From Paraburkholderia fungorum (GTDB lineage: Bacteria > Pseudomonadota > Gammaproteobacteria > Burkholderiales > Burkholderiaceae), in the NCBI RefSeq assembly GCF_902833645.1, contig NZ_CADFGE010000017.1, forward strand, positions 172,804-236,803: a DNA stretch of 64,000 bases, given 5' to 3'. Shown piece after piece: positions 17,742 through 25,501 of this stretch. The notes beneath the pieces were generated by a model, which had not been told where the DNA came from, did not search any database, and saw only the letters and a list, made by a program, of their open reading frames with translations. Position numbers and translations under genes: made by a program. Positions within the stretch are counted from its first letter, which is position 1. Every line of letters starts with the position of its first letter.

Positions 17742-18842
17742 TCAACTCTCCCGCTGGTGGACGTCTGGCGCAGCGAGCGCGCCTAGTCCGGCTTCGAGCT
17801 TGATCAACAGCATCGCAAACCAGTGCATCGTCTGGAACCGTGCAGCGGGCGGCAGGCTTTCCACATAGCCATGACCGCCGCAAAGCTGCACAAGCTCGCG
17901 CGCAACGTCCAATGCCTCGGTGGCAATGTGGTGAGCCATGGACCGCACGGGCGCGATATCCGGCTGCGGATCGCGTGCTGCAATGGACCTGAGGAAAAGG
18001 TGAATGGTGTGCGCCGATATCAGCATGTCGGCGAGCCGTACGGCGACGAGCTGGTGCGCGGTAATTGGCTTGCGAAACGTCTGCCGGTAGGCGCTGTAGG
18101 CAAGGGCGAAGGTCACGCCCTGCTGGACGGCGCCCGACAGCAGCGCAGCAAAGTAGGTGGCTGCGTCGACAAGCCACTGCCGTACCAGATTGCCTTCTGC
18201 GGTCGCGCCGTTGGACACAACCCGCAGCGGCGTATCGCCTGCCGGCACAGTGGTGTATCGCTCGATGGAAAGCGGCCCTGGCAGGGCAACGGAGGAGCAA
18301 CGCCCGGTGTCCCGCCTCTCGGTCAGCGTAGCGAGCACGAGCTGCGGACGTTCACCGTCCATCCGGACCATCATTGCCTGCGAGCATGCGTGCCGGCGCA
18401 ACACCCAGAAACCCGAAGCGTCGACGTCAGGGATGCCCGGTGCGATCGACGTTGTGCCATCAAGGTAATGCTGGATATTATGATCGGGTAGCAGGTCGAG
18501 TGCACCGTATTTGCGCAGCGTCATCAGTGCGGCGCTGCTGAGTGTCAGTTCGGCGGCCCGTTCGAGCGGACCTGCTGCGAACTGCTCAATGACAAGTGCA
18601 AGGTCGTGCCGACTGATATCCATGCCGCCCCTCTGTTCCGGGAGGATCATGGTCGCGAGGTCGAGTGCCGCGGCAAGTCGGACCGTTTCGTCCCACCGGG
18701 CGGAGTCAGGCGCGCCACCCAGCAGTGGCTCGAGGCGGTCACGCGCGAACTGTCTTGCGGCCGTAACCAGCCCCTGCTGCCCGTCGTTGAGTGCCCAGGA
18801 TCCGGGCGCGAGGTCTGTGACCACGGATTGACGGAATGGCAT
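17742..18842 (-). CDS. Acyl-CoA dehydrogenase-like flavoprotein (second copy)
   Basis: A 366-residue protein of the acyl-CoA dehydrogenase superfamily. The N-terminal helical domain contains ATMILPEQRGGMDISRHDL, and the C-terminal domain contains RQTFRKPITAHQLVAVRLAD (the flavin and dimer contact) and LVQLCGGHGYVESLPPAAR, where the Glu in YVES is in the place of a catalytic base. It should oxidise a C-C or C-N bond next to a thioester, here probably on the carrier protein. It is short in the middle beta domain. Together with the 23950-25260 protein it could act as a pair; that is inference. Confidence 0.82.
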   Translation of the reverse strand: MPFRQSVVTDLAPGSWALNDGQQGLVTAARQFARDRLEPLLGGAPDSARWDETVRLAAALDLATMILPEQRGGMDISRHDLALVIEQFAAGPLERAAELTLSSAALMTLRKYGALDLLPDHNIQHYLDGTTSIAPGIPDVDASGFWVLRRHACSQAMMVRMDGERPQLVLATLTERRDTGRCSSVALPGPLSIERYTTVPAGDTPLRVVSNGATAEGNLVRQWLVDAATYFAALLSGAVQQGVTFALAYSAYRQTFRKPITAHQLVAVRLADMLISAHTIHLFLRSIAARDPQPDIAPVRSMAHHIATEALDVARELVQLCGGHGYVESLPPAARFQTMHWFAMLLIKLEAGLGALAAPDVHQRES

Positions 18843-18866
18843 GACGTTTCTCCGGATGGTGAGGTG

Positions 18867-20075
18867 TTACACGAGCATTTCGACGGGTTCCGGGTGGCTG
18901 AGAAAATGCACAGGACTCGCCGAGCGGCCATAGGCACCCGATTGCTTCACCACCACGAAATCCCCGATGTGCGCTTCGGGAAGTTCAACCTCGTCCGCAA
19001 GACGGTCGAGCGGCGTGCAGAGGCAGCCGACCACGTGACACTGCTCGCGTGGCGCGCTGTCGGGACGGTTGCCGAGCACGACCGGAAAGTTACGGCGCAG
19101 GACCTGGCCGAAGTTGCCGGAGGCCGCCAGGTGATGATGCAGTCCGCCATCCGTGATGACGAACGTCCTGCCGCGCGACACTTTCCGGTCGATGACGCGG
19201 CACACGTAGATGCCGGCCTCGCCCACGAGGTAACGACCGAGTTCGAGGATCGGCGTCGTTCCGGGCAGACGTTCGCAAAGCGGCGGCAGCCAGTCCTGCA
19301 TCGCCTTGCAGACAGCCTTTACATCGAGCGGGGTATCGCCCGGAAAGTAGGGGATGCCGAAGCCGCCGCCGAGATTCACGAACCGCAACGGTTGCGGCAG
19401 ACTGCTCGCAAGTCGAAGGATGAGATCAGCACTCTGGCGCTGGGCTTCGATGATGGTTGTCGCATGCAGGCACTGCGAGCCCCAGAAGACGTGAAAGCCC
19501 GCGAGAGCGACTTCCCGCGCTTCGAGTTCGCGCAGCAGTGCCGGAACCTGGTCGACATCAACGCCGAACGGCGCGGCGCCGCCCCCCATGCGCATGCCGC
19601 TGTGTCCGGCCTGAAAATCGGGATTGACGCGGATCACCACGTTGGGCTGCACGCCCAGCTCCCACCCAAGGGCGGTGACAAGCCGCAACTGGGTTTCCGA
19701 CTCGACGTGAATATTGATGCTACTGGCCACCGCGCGCCGTAGGTCGTCGTGAGACTTGCCCGGCCCGGCGAAGCCGATCGCCTTTGGGGAGGTACCCGCA
19801 TCGAGCGCCAGCGCCATCTCCTGCGCGGAGGCAACGTCGAACCCGTCGACCCGCTCGGCCAGGTAGTGGATCACGGCGGGCATCGGGTTCGCCTTGATCG
19901 AGTAGTGAAGGTGCATGCCGGAGGGCAACAGACTGCGCAGTTCCCGCACGCGGGTATCGATCGCAGAGCGGTCGTAGGCGAAGAATGGCGTACGCCCGGC
20001 GCGGTCGGCCAGCTGGCGCACGTCGAGGCCGCCGAACTGCAGCCCGGGGGGACGCCTGATGAAGGTGAGACTCAT
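18867..20075 (-). CDS. Fold-III PLP-dependent decarboxylase (exosortase-A-associated type)
   Basis: A 402-residue member of the ornithine/diaminopimelate decarboxylase family. The PLP Lys is Lys61 in HYSIKANPMPA; GGGFGIPYFPGD and ELGRYLVGEAG bind the phosphate and substrate; Cys353 with Asp357 in CTPLDRL and Tyr382 in SGAYGRS complete the dimer-built active site. Family members remove the carboxyl group of a basic or D-configured amino acid. The closest theme I recognise is the decarboxylase that sits beside an AMP ligase in exosortase A loci (TIGR03099-like); no exosortase is present here. It overlaps the upstream ligase by ATGA. Confidence 0.88.
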   Translation of the reverse strand: MSLTFIRRPPGLQFGGLDVRQLADRAGRTPFFAYDRSAIDTRVRELRSLLPSGMHLHYSIKANPMPAVIHYLAERVDGFDVASAQEMALALDAGTSPKAIGFAGPGKSHDDLRRAVASSINIHVESETQLRLVTALGWELGVQPNVVIRVNPDFQAGHSGMRMGGGAAPFGVDVDQVPALLRELEAREVALAGFHVFWGSQCLHATTIIEAQRQSADLILRLASSLPQPLRFVNLGGGFGIPYFPGDTPLDVKAVCKAMQDWLPPLCERLPGTTPILELGRYLVGEAGIYVCRVIDRKVSRGRTFVITDGGLHHHLAASGNFGQVLRRNFPVVLGNRPDSAPREQCHVVGCLCTPLDRLADEVELPEAHIGDFVVVKQSGAYGRSASPVHFLSHPEPVEMLV

Positions 20076-21688
20076 GATGGTTTCTCCCCTGAATCGCGCG
20101 CGAGGGAGGCAAGGCCGGACGACGCGACCTCGCTGCGCAGTGCCGCCCGGTCGAATTTTCCGTTGGGGTTGCGAGGAATATCCGGATAACTAGCAATATG
20201 TCGCGGAACCATGTAACGCGGCAGGCGCTGCGTGCACCAGTCGCGTAACTCTTCGACGTCTGAATCACCGGCGAGAACGACGAGCAGCACAACCGCTTCA
20301 CCAAGCTCGTCATCCGGGATGCCCAGCACAACGGCTTCCACGACAAGGCCGCTCGCATGGACCATTTCCTCGATCTCTTCCGGGCTGATCCGGTAGCCTG
20401 AACTCTTGATCTGCGCATCGTTGCGGGCGATGAAATACAGAAAACCTTCGCTGTCGCACCGCACGAGGTCCCCGGACCACACCGCCATATCACGCGGCGC
20501 GCCGCCCGGCTTTGCTTCAGGCGAAGGGCGGTAGCGTTGCGCGGTGCGCGCAGCATCGTTCCAGTAGCCTGGCGTGACGGATGCGCCGACATGTACAAGC
20601 TCGCCGGCTTCGCCCGGAGCGCACGGTGTGCCGTCCTCGCGGACGACGAGCACCCGCGCATTGGGCACGGCCTTGCCGATCGAGTCGGGGCGGCTGTCAA
20701 CCTCCGCGGGGTCGAGAAATGTGGAGCGGAACGCCTCCGTCAACCCGTACATCAGAAACGGCGTGGCCTGCGGAAACGCCGCCCTCAGTTTCTGCAGTAC
20801 AGGCAGCGGAAGACGCCCTCCTGTGTTCGCGAAGTAACGCAGATTATTGCGCGCCGAGTCTGGCCAGGTTGCGCCCGTGAGTTGCATCCACAATGGCGGG
20901 ACACCCGTGATCGCGGTGATGTGTTCGCGCTCACACGCGAGGACAGCATCGTGCGCCGTGAGGTAGTTCAGCAGCACTGCTGTCGCGCCTGCCGACCACG
21001 CCGAGGTTAGCTGGCTGAGGCCCGCATCGAAGCTCAGGGGCAGGACGGCAAGAATGCGGTCAGACGGATCGTGCCGCAGATACTCGGCGACGCTCCAGGC
21101 ACCTTCGAGCAGGTTCCGGTGGCTGAGCATCACGCCCTTGGGCAATCCCGTCGAGCCGGATGTATAGAGAAGGGCTGCGAGGTCTGTGTCGATGCATGTT
21201 ACGGCCGAGACCGGCACCAGCGCGTCGTGGGGGCTGGAGATGGAGTCTGGCCAGCGGAGAATCCTGACCCCGGTCGGCTGATCAGACGAAGCCTGGTCTG
21301 GTTCGTCTACGAGGATGACATCGGACACCGGCGCAACGCCCTCAGCGGCCAGGGAGCGGGCGCGCAATGCGGTGGTCACGAGGCACCGGGCGCTGCTGTC
21401 GCGAAGCACGTGAGCCACCTGGTTCGGTTTCAGGAGCGGATTCACCGGAACGAAAACGCATCCTGCGGCACAGGCGCCGAGCATCGACACGACAGTCTCC
21501 ACGCGCTTGTCGAGAAAGATGGCGACGCGTTCGCCCGGAGCCACACCGAGGGAAGGCAATACCTGTCCGAAGGCATGGCTGCGTTGCAGCAGTTGGCCGT
21601 AGGTGAGGCGGACGTCACCGCAGACGAGCGATTCCGCATCGGGTGTGCGGCGCGCTGCCGACTGGACAAGATCAAGGAGGTTTCTCAT
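20072..21688 (-). CDS. AMP-forming acyl/aminoacyl ligase (exosortase-A-associated type)
   Basis: A 538-residue adenylating enzyme of the ANL superfamily. It has the P-loop-like TSGSTGLPKGV at residues 176-186, FLMYGLTEAFRSTF, the WSGDLVRCDSEGFLYFIAR core and the C-terminal Lys in NPNGKFDRAAL. It activates a carboxylic acid as acyl-AMP and loads it on CoA or a carrier protein, most likely the ACP of this operon. Ligases of this subgroup occur beside a PLP decarboxylase in exosortase A loci, and Burkholderia relatives outside that context are known. The substrate cannot be named. It is translationally coupled to the decarboxylase. Confidence 0.9.
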   Translation of the reverse strand: MRNLLDLVQSAARRTPDAESLVCGDVRLTYGQLLQRSHAFGQVLPSLGVAPGERVAIFLDKRVETVVSMLGACAAGCVFVPVNPLLKPNQVAHVLRDSSARCLVTTALRARSLAAEGVAPVSDVILVDEPDQASSDQPTGVRILRWPDSISSPHDALVPVSAVTCIDTDLAALLYTSGSTGLPKGVMLSHRNLLEGAWSVAEYLRHDPSDRILAVLPLSFDAGLSQLTSAWSAGATAVLLNYLTAHDAVLACEREHITAITGVPPLWMQLTGATWPDSARNNLRYFANTGGRLPLPVLQKLRAAFPQATPFLMYGLTEAFRSTFLDPAEVDSRPDSIGKAVPNARVLVVREDGTPCAPGEAGELVHVGASVTPGYWNDAARTAQRYRPSPEAKPGGAPRDMAVWSGDLVRCDSEGFLYFIARNDAQIKSSGYRISPEEIEEMVHASGLVVEAVVLGIPDDELGEAVVLLVVLAGDSDVEELRDWCTQRLPRYMVPRHIASYPDIPRNPNGKFDRAALRSEVASSGLASLARDSGEKPS

Positions 21689-21713
21689 GGCCGGATAGCG
21701 ATCAGGTTCAGGG

Positions 21714-22661
21714 TCAGTGGCGGATCACCATGGCGCCAAAGCAACCGGCAAGTCCGCTGGAGAACAGCAGGGAACAGGAGTCCGGTTTCCCGCGAGGCGC
21801 CGAGTGGAAGTTGATGAACGGGTCGGCGCCGAACACGTGCCCGAGGCGTCCGAAATTCGTGGTGAAAAGACGTTCCTGCGGTACGGACAGCATGGTCATG
21901 AGACGCGACCAGCCAGGCAGGTTGACGTGGTGAGGCAGGACATGAACGAGTTCATTGCCCGTGATGCCTGCCTGTCGAAGCGCCGCGCGCATCGTCGTGA
22001 ATGCCGACCAGTAGTAACGGTCATCCGGGACGGGCTGAAGATCATCGTCGGTCCCGCGGAAGTAGCGAGCGTCTGTATAAAGGTGCAGCCCCACGATGCT
22101 GTTACGGTCGGCGCGGCGCTCCAGCAGGAGCGCGCATGCGCCGTCGCTATGTAGCGCGAGATCCTGGATGGCGCGCAGATGATCGCAGCCCGATCCCATC
22201 ACATCTGCGCAGACAACGATTGCCCGCTGGATGGTGCGACCTGCGACGGTGAGCACGCGCAGCAACCGGATGGCGGTCATCGGCGACACGCAGTTCTGCT
22301 GCATCACCGAGAACGCGAGTGCGCGCTCAAGGCCCATGCGGGACTGGATGAGCGCCGCAGTACCGGCAGGCGGCGCCAGCACGCTGCTCTGGATTGTGTG
22401 AGTATAGATGAGGGCATCGATGCTTGCCGGTGACGTGCCAGTGTCCTCGAGCAGGGCGGAAACCGCTTCGCACGCGAATGCGACGGGTGATGTCGCTGCA
22501 GCGTCGTGGAACTGCTGCACACCGTTGCGCAGCAGTGCATTTGCGCGTGCCTCGGGAAATCCGCAGCGACGGGCCCAGGTGTCAGCATCGACCGTTCGTA
22601 CCGGCAGGCTGGATGCGATGCCGGACAGCGACAGTACAGGAGGGGTTGGAGACGCAGACAT
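21714..22661 (-). CDS. FabH-like ketosynthase III, Cys-bearing (PqsC-like) partner, pair 1
   Basis: A 315-residue thiolase-fold protein. Cys124 lies in AFSVMQQNCVSPMTAIRLL, and His244/His245 in HVLPHHVNLPGW. As in the other Cys-bearing protein, the Asn motif of FabH is replaced, here by FGRLGHVFGADPFINF. I chose the start at 22661 (MSASPTPPV) because it falls 2 bases after the stop of the partner gene and has a GGGAG site; the longer frame runs far into that gene. It forms pair 1 with the Cys-less protein at 22664-23698. Its substrate is unknown; a C-C bond formation or acyl transfer on a carrier-bound chain is likely. Confidence 0.82.
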   Translation of the reverse strand: MSASPTPPVLSLSGIASSLPVRTVDADTWARRCGFPEARANALLRNGVQQFHDAAATSPVAFACEAVSALLEDTGTSPASIDALIYTHTIQSSVLAPPAGTAALIQSRMGLERALAFSVMQQNCVSPMTAIRLLRVLTVAGRTIQRAIVVCADVMGSGCDHLRAIQDLALHSDGACALLLERRADRNSIVGLHLYTDARYFRGTDDDLQPVPDDRYYWSAFTTMRAALRQAGITGNELVHVLPHHVNLPGWSRLMTMLSVPQERLFTTNFGRLGHVFGADPFINFHSAPRGKPDSCSLLFSSGLAGCFGAMVIRH

Positions 22662-22663
22662 CG

Positions 22664-23698
22664 CTAGCTCCCGCGGTATTCGAGAACGGCGCATGCCGCC
22701 TGCCCCTGGAAGCCTGCTGACCACAGCAGGATGCGTTGTCCGTCCGCCGGAACAATCGTTTGCAGCAACACGTGGAGCTGCGCCGGCGCGTCTGCGGCGC
22801 ACAGATACCCGATATCGCCTGACTCCGGGTACCACATTCGCCCGACTGGCAGTCGGGCCTCTGCACTGACGTTGCATGCCAGGGTGGTGTTGATGCGCGG
22901 AGGCACGATCCAGTCAAATGCAGTGGGTTTCAGGCCAGTCTGCGCGCACGTCTCCTCAATGACTTCGACTACGACCTCTTCGTCGATACAGATATCCTGC
23001 GGCGGGACGGACACGGAGGTGGAGGGCGTCCGTACCGTGAGACTGCGTACGTGCCATCCGGGACAAGCCTCACGCCTGACCAGTATCGCGGCTGCGCCAT
23101 CAGCCAATACGGTCAGCGAACCGGTCTGACGTGAAAATGGCGGGAGCCAGCGTTCAGCCGCGACGATCAGTGTCGTGTGCATGCGGTCGTCACTGGCCAT
23201 CATGTCGGCCGCCACCTGCAGCGCAAGAAAGAAGGACACGCCCTGGATCTGTCCGATTGCGAACGGGGCACCCGTCGATCCCAGTTCGCTGTGCAGGCGA
23301 CCCGCGCACGATAGCGCGAGATCGTGTTCAAGACTGGTTCCACATACGATGATCTGGTCTGGCACATGGTTGTCTTTCGAGGGATACCGTCGGATAGCTT
23401 CGCTGGCTACGGCGGATGTCATTTCCGAGAGGCTGAGGCGTAGCTCGCTGGCGACATGCGTCGGCATCGCAGGGTGGACGGGCCGGGACGGATGATTTGC
23501 GGCGACGGGCGGTGTCTCCAGTTGGCGCCAGCGCAGCGTATCGGCATAGACTGATCGCATGACGGCTTCGCGCATGGAGTTGGGTGTGGCCGCTGGCTCC
23601 TGTGCCAGCGCTTCGGGGCGCACATGTGCCTTCGGTACATAGCGCGCTGTCGCTGCGATGCAGACTTGCCCGTGGCCGTGGTCAGTTGCGACGTACAT
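22664..23698 (-). CDS. FabH-like protein lacking the catalytic Cys (PqsB-like), pair 1
   Basis: A 344-residue ketosynthase-III-like protein. At the nucleophile position it has Gly153 in FAIGQIQGVSFFLALQVAAD, with no Cys nearby. The fold markers QIIVCGTSLEHDLALSCAGR and TLIVAAERWLPPFSRQ match the Cys-less protein of pair 2 (VAAEKWRPPFSR), so the two Cys-less proteins are related to each other. It probably supports its Cys-bearing neighbour as a heterodimer. Its start lies inside the end of the ACP gene (17-base overlap), and its stop is 2 bases before the partner. Confidence 0.78.
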   Translation of the reverse strand: MYVATDHGHGQVCIAATARYVPKAHVRPEALAQEPAATPNSMREAVMRSVYADTLRWRQLETPPVAANHPSRPVHPAMPTHVASELRLSLSEMTSAVASEAIRRYPSKDNHVPDQIIVCGTSLEHDLALSCAGRLHSELGSTGAPFAIGQIQGVSFFLALQVAADMMASDDRMHTTLIVAAERWLPPFSRQTGSLTVLADGAAAILVRREACPGWHVRSLTVRTPSTSVSVPPQDICIDEEVVVEVIEETCAQTGLKPTAFDWIVPPRINTTLACNVSAEARLPVGRMWYPESGDIGYLCAADAPAQLHVLLQTIVPADGQRILLWSAGFQGQAACAVLEYRGS

Positions 23699-23960
23699 GG
23701 GATTCCACGAAGGAGACCAGATTGCCGAAACGTAGAAAGAGGTCGGACGAGAGATCTTCCGGCGCGAGTGTGAAGCCGAAGCGCTGCTCGAGCTGAAGAA
23801 GCAGGTCTGTCATGTTCATTGAGTCGATGCCGACGTCGAACAGGTTCGTGTCGTCCGCAATGAGGTCCGCTGCCGCGGTGCTGCCGATAGCCGACAGCAG
23901 GCATGACCTGACGGCGGTGGCGATTTCCTCGCGGCCCGGGTCGTGCATGTTATGCGTCAT
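23682..23960 (-). CDS. Acyl carrier protein
   Basis: A 92-residue carrier protein. The phosphopantetheine site is Ser47 in FDVGIDSMNMTDLLLQLEQR, followed by FTLAPEDL, the usual third helix. It should hold the pathway intermediate as a thioester after loading by the AMP ligase. I chose the start at 23960 (MTHNMHDPG), which overlaps the dehydrogenase stop by 11 bases and has GGAGA upstream; a second Met four residues later is possible. Being alone in the operon, it is the natural partner of the ligase, both dehydrogenases and both ketosynthase pairs. Confidence 0.88.
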   Translation of the reverse strand: MTHNMHDPGREEIATAVRSCLLSAIGSTAAADLIADDTNLFDVGIDSMNMTDLLLQLEQRFGFTLAPEDLSSDLFLRFGNLVSFVESHVRRN

Positions 23961-25260
23961 GAGATGTCTCCTGCCCGGATCGGTGGGCATTGGCGATGTC
24001 GGGTGATGGGTCAGGCTGGGTGGGGCAGCCGGAGGGCGGTGCCGTGATGTCCCACGGACGTGACGCTGATCGCTGCGCTGCCCGTGCAATCATGAGTCGC
24101 TGCAGGTCGCCGGTACCTTCCATGATGTCGAAAGCCCTGGCGTCCCGGTAAGCCTGCTCAAGTGACGGACAGGCGGCGATGCCGTCGATACCGGCGAGGT
24201 CGATGGCAGCACGCGTCACCCGTGCGGCTACGCGCGAGGCAAACGCCTTGGTCATGGATGAATCCATTGACGTTGCAACGCCGCGATCTGCTTTCCAGGC
24301 CGTGCAGTGGCAGAGCAGCCACGCGGCCGCAATCTGGCGGTCGATGTCGAGCAGGGACGCTTCCACGCTCGCCACGCTGCGATGCCTGTCTGCGGGTGTG
24401 CCGCCCGCACCGAGCCAGGCCGCAAGGTCCGCGCGCACCCGCCGGCAGGTACCGACCATGACGGCGGAGAGCAGTGGCCTGAAATAGTCCCAGGACCGCT
24501 GCGCACCCGAGAAAGCGTCATCGAGGGGCTTTTCGTCGCCGCGGGCAAGCAGCGCATCATCGGTGAGCTCGCAGTCTGCGTAGGAGAGCACGGCGAGCTG
24601 GGTCGCGCGCAGACCTGCCATCCGTTCGATGCGCGACACCGTGAATCCTGGCGTATTGCAATCCACAAGGAATGCGCGGATCCCGTAGCGACCCATGTCT
24701 CGGTTGATCGTTGCAAACGTGATCACGCAGTCTGCGCGTGCGCCGTTCGTGATAAAGCACTTTGTGCCGTTCAGGACCCAGCCGCGGCCGGTCTTTCGTG
24801 CACTCGTGCGCATGGCAGTCGCGTCGGAACCGCAGTCCGGCTCGGTGATGGCGAAAGCGCCCCAGCGCGGCGAGCCCGCCTGGAACCGCTCGAAGAACCC
24901 GGCCTGCTGTTGCGTCGAGGCGAGCGCAACGACAGGCGGCATGGCCAGCCCGGGGCCCGGCAGCGCCAGCGCGATGCTTGCGTCGGCCTCCCCGAGGTAG
25001 GCCATCAGAGTTGTCTGCGCGACGAGGGACTGCAGTGTCGGACAGCCGCCGTACCGGGTGGGCACGAGGTTCATGTTCAGAGCGCTTAGGTCAGCTGCAC
25101 GCCAGGGAGGACCGACGATCTCGCCGGTTGCGTCCGATTCGGGACTGACAGCGCGCATACGCCTGGCAAGCAGGTCGAGATCGAGCCCGCGATCGGCGAG
25201 CGCTGCGCCGATGTCGTCGATCGTGTGAGCCTGCTGCGACGTTGGTTCGTGTCGCGTCAT
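23950..25260 (-). CDS. Acyl-CoA dehydrogenase-like flavoprotein, first gene of the operon
   Basis: A 436-residue acyl-CoA dehydrogenase family protein. The central domain has WGAFAITEPDCGSDATAM and WVLNGTKCFITNGA, both typical. The C-terminal domain has the EGT catalytic-Glu region, RAFDIMEGTGDLQRLMIAR. The arginine and glutamine segment that contacts FAD in most relatives is altered (GAGGTPADRHRSVASVEASL). Enzymes of this type act in natural-product pathways on carrier-bound acyl or aminoacyl groups, for example prolyl-carrier oxidases, as well as in beta-oxidation. It opens the minus-strand operon; the start at 25260 follows GGGAGAAGG. A candidate lux-type box lies 117 bases upstream. Confidence 0.85.
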   Translation of the reverse strand: MTRHEPTSQQAHTIDDIGAALADRGLDLDLLARRMRAVSPESDATGEIVGPPWRAADLSALNMNLVPTRYGGCPTLQSLVAQTTLMAYLGEADASIALALPGPGLAMPPVVALASTQQQAGFFERFQAGSPRWGAFAITEPDCGSDATAMRTSARKTGRGWVLNGTKCFITNGARADCVITFATINRDMGRYGIRAFLVDCNTPGFTVSRIERMAGLRATQLAVLSYADCELTDDALLARGDEKPLDDAFSGAQRSWDYFRPLLSAVMVGTCRRVRADLAAWLGAGGTPADRHRSVASVEASLLDIDRQIAAAWLLCHCTAWKADRGVATSMDSSMTKAFASRVAARVTRAAIDLAGIDGIAACPSLEQAYRDARAFDIMEGTGDLQRLMIARAAQRSASRPWDITAPPSGCPTQPDPSPDIANAHRSGQETSHDA

Positions 25261-25501
25261 GACGCCTTCTCCCAGGTGGGCGCATCTGCGCCCAGGACCG
25301 ATATTCACGCGAACCCACGGATGAGGTTTGCGTGTCGTCTGGCAATGAGCGTAGGCATCAGGGCGGGGAGTCGTCACCTCCGAACATTGGGAGGCTGTTG
25401 TATCGGGGGCGTTCGTGGGGACGTTGTGGCGGTCACGCGGCAGTGGATGACCGATAATGACATTCAGACCAAACGATGATGGCTAACTACAGGTGTGACG
25501 T
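25261..25501. promoter_or_regulatory. Divergent promoter region between the biosynthetic operon and gntR
   Basis: This 241-base region separates the first operon gene (minus strand) from the GntR regulator (plus strand). It contains the 18-bp palindromic box at 25377-25394. Promoters for both directions are expected here, but I cannot fix their -35 and -10 elements. Confidence 0.5.
25377..25394. promoter_or_regulatory. Candidate LuxR-binding box upstream of the biosynthetic operon
   Basis: CCTCCGAACATTGGGAGG is an imperfect palindrome (7 of 9 base pairs match) and fits CT-N12-AG. It shares 14 of 18 positions with the box at 13947-13964 before luxI, and similarity continues a few bases further (TGT-G). 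Two such boxes at the two expected targets suggest one LuxR regulon. It could also serve gntR, which reads the other way. Confidence 0.5.
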
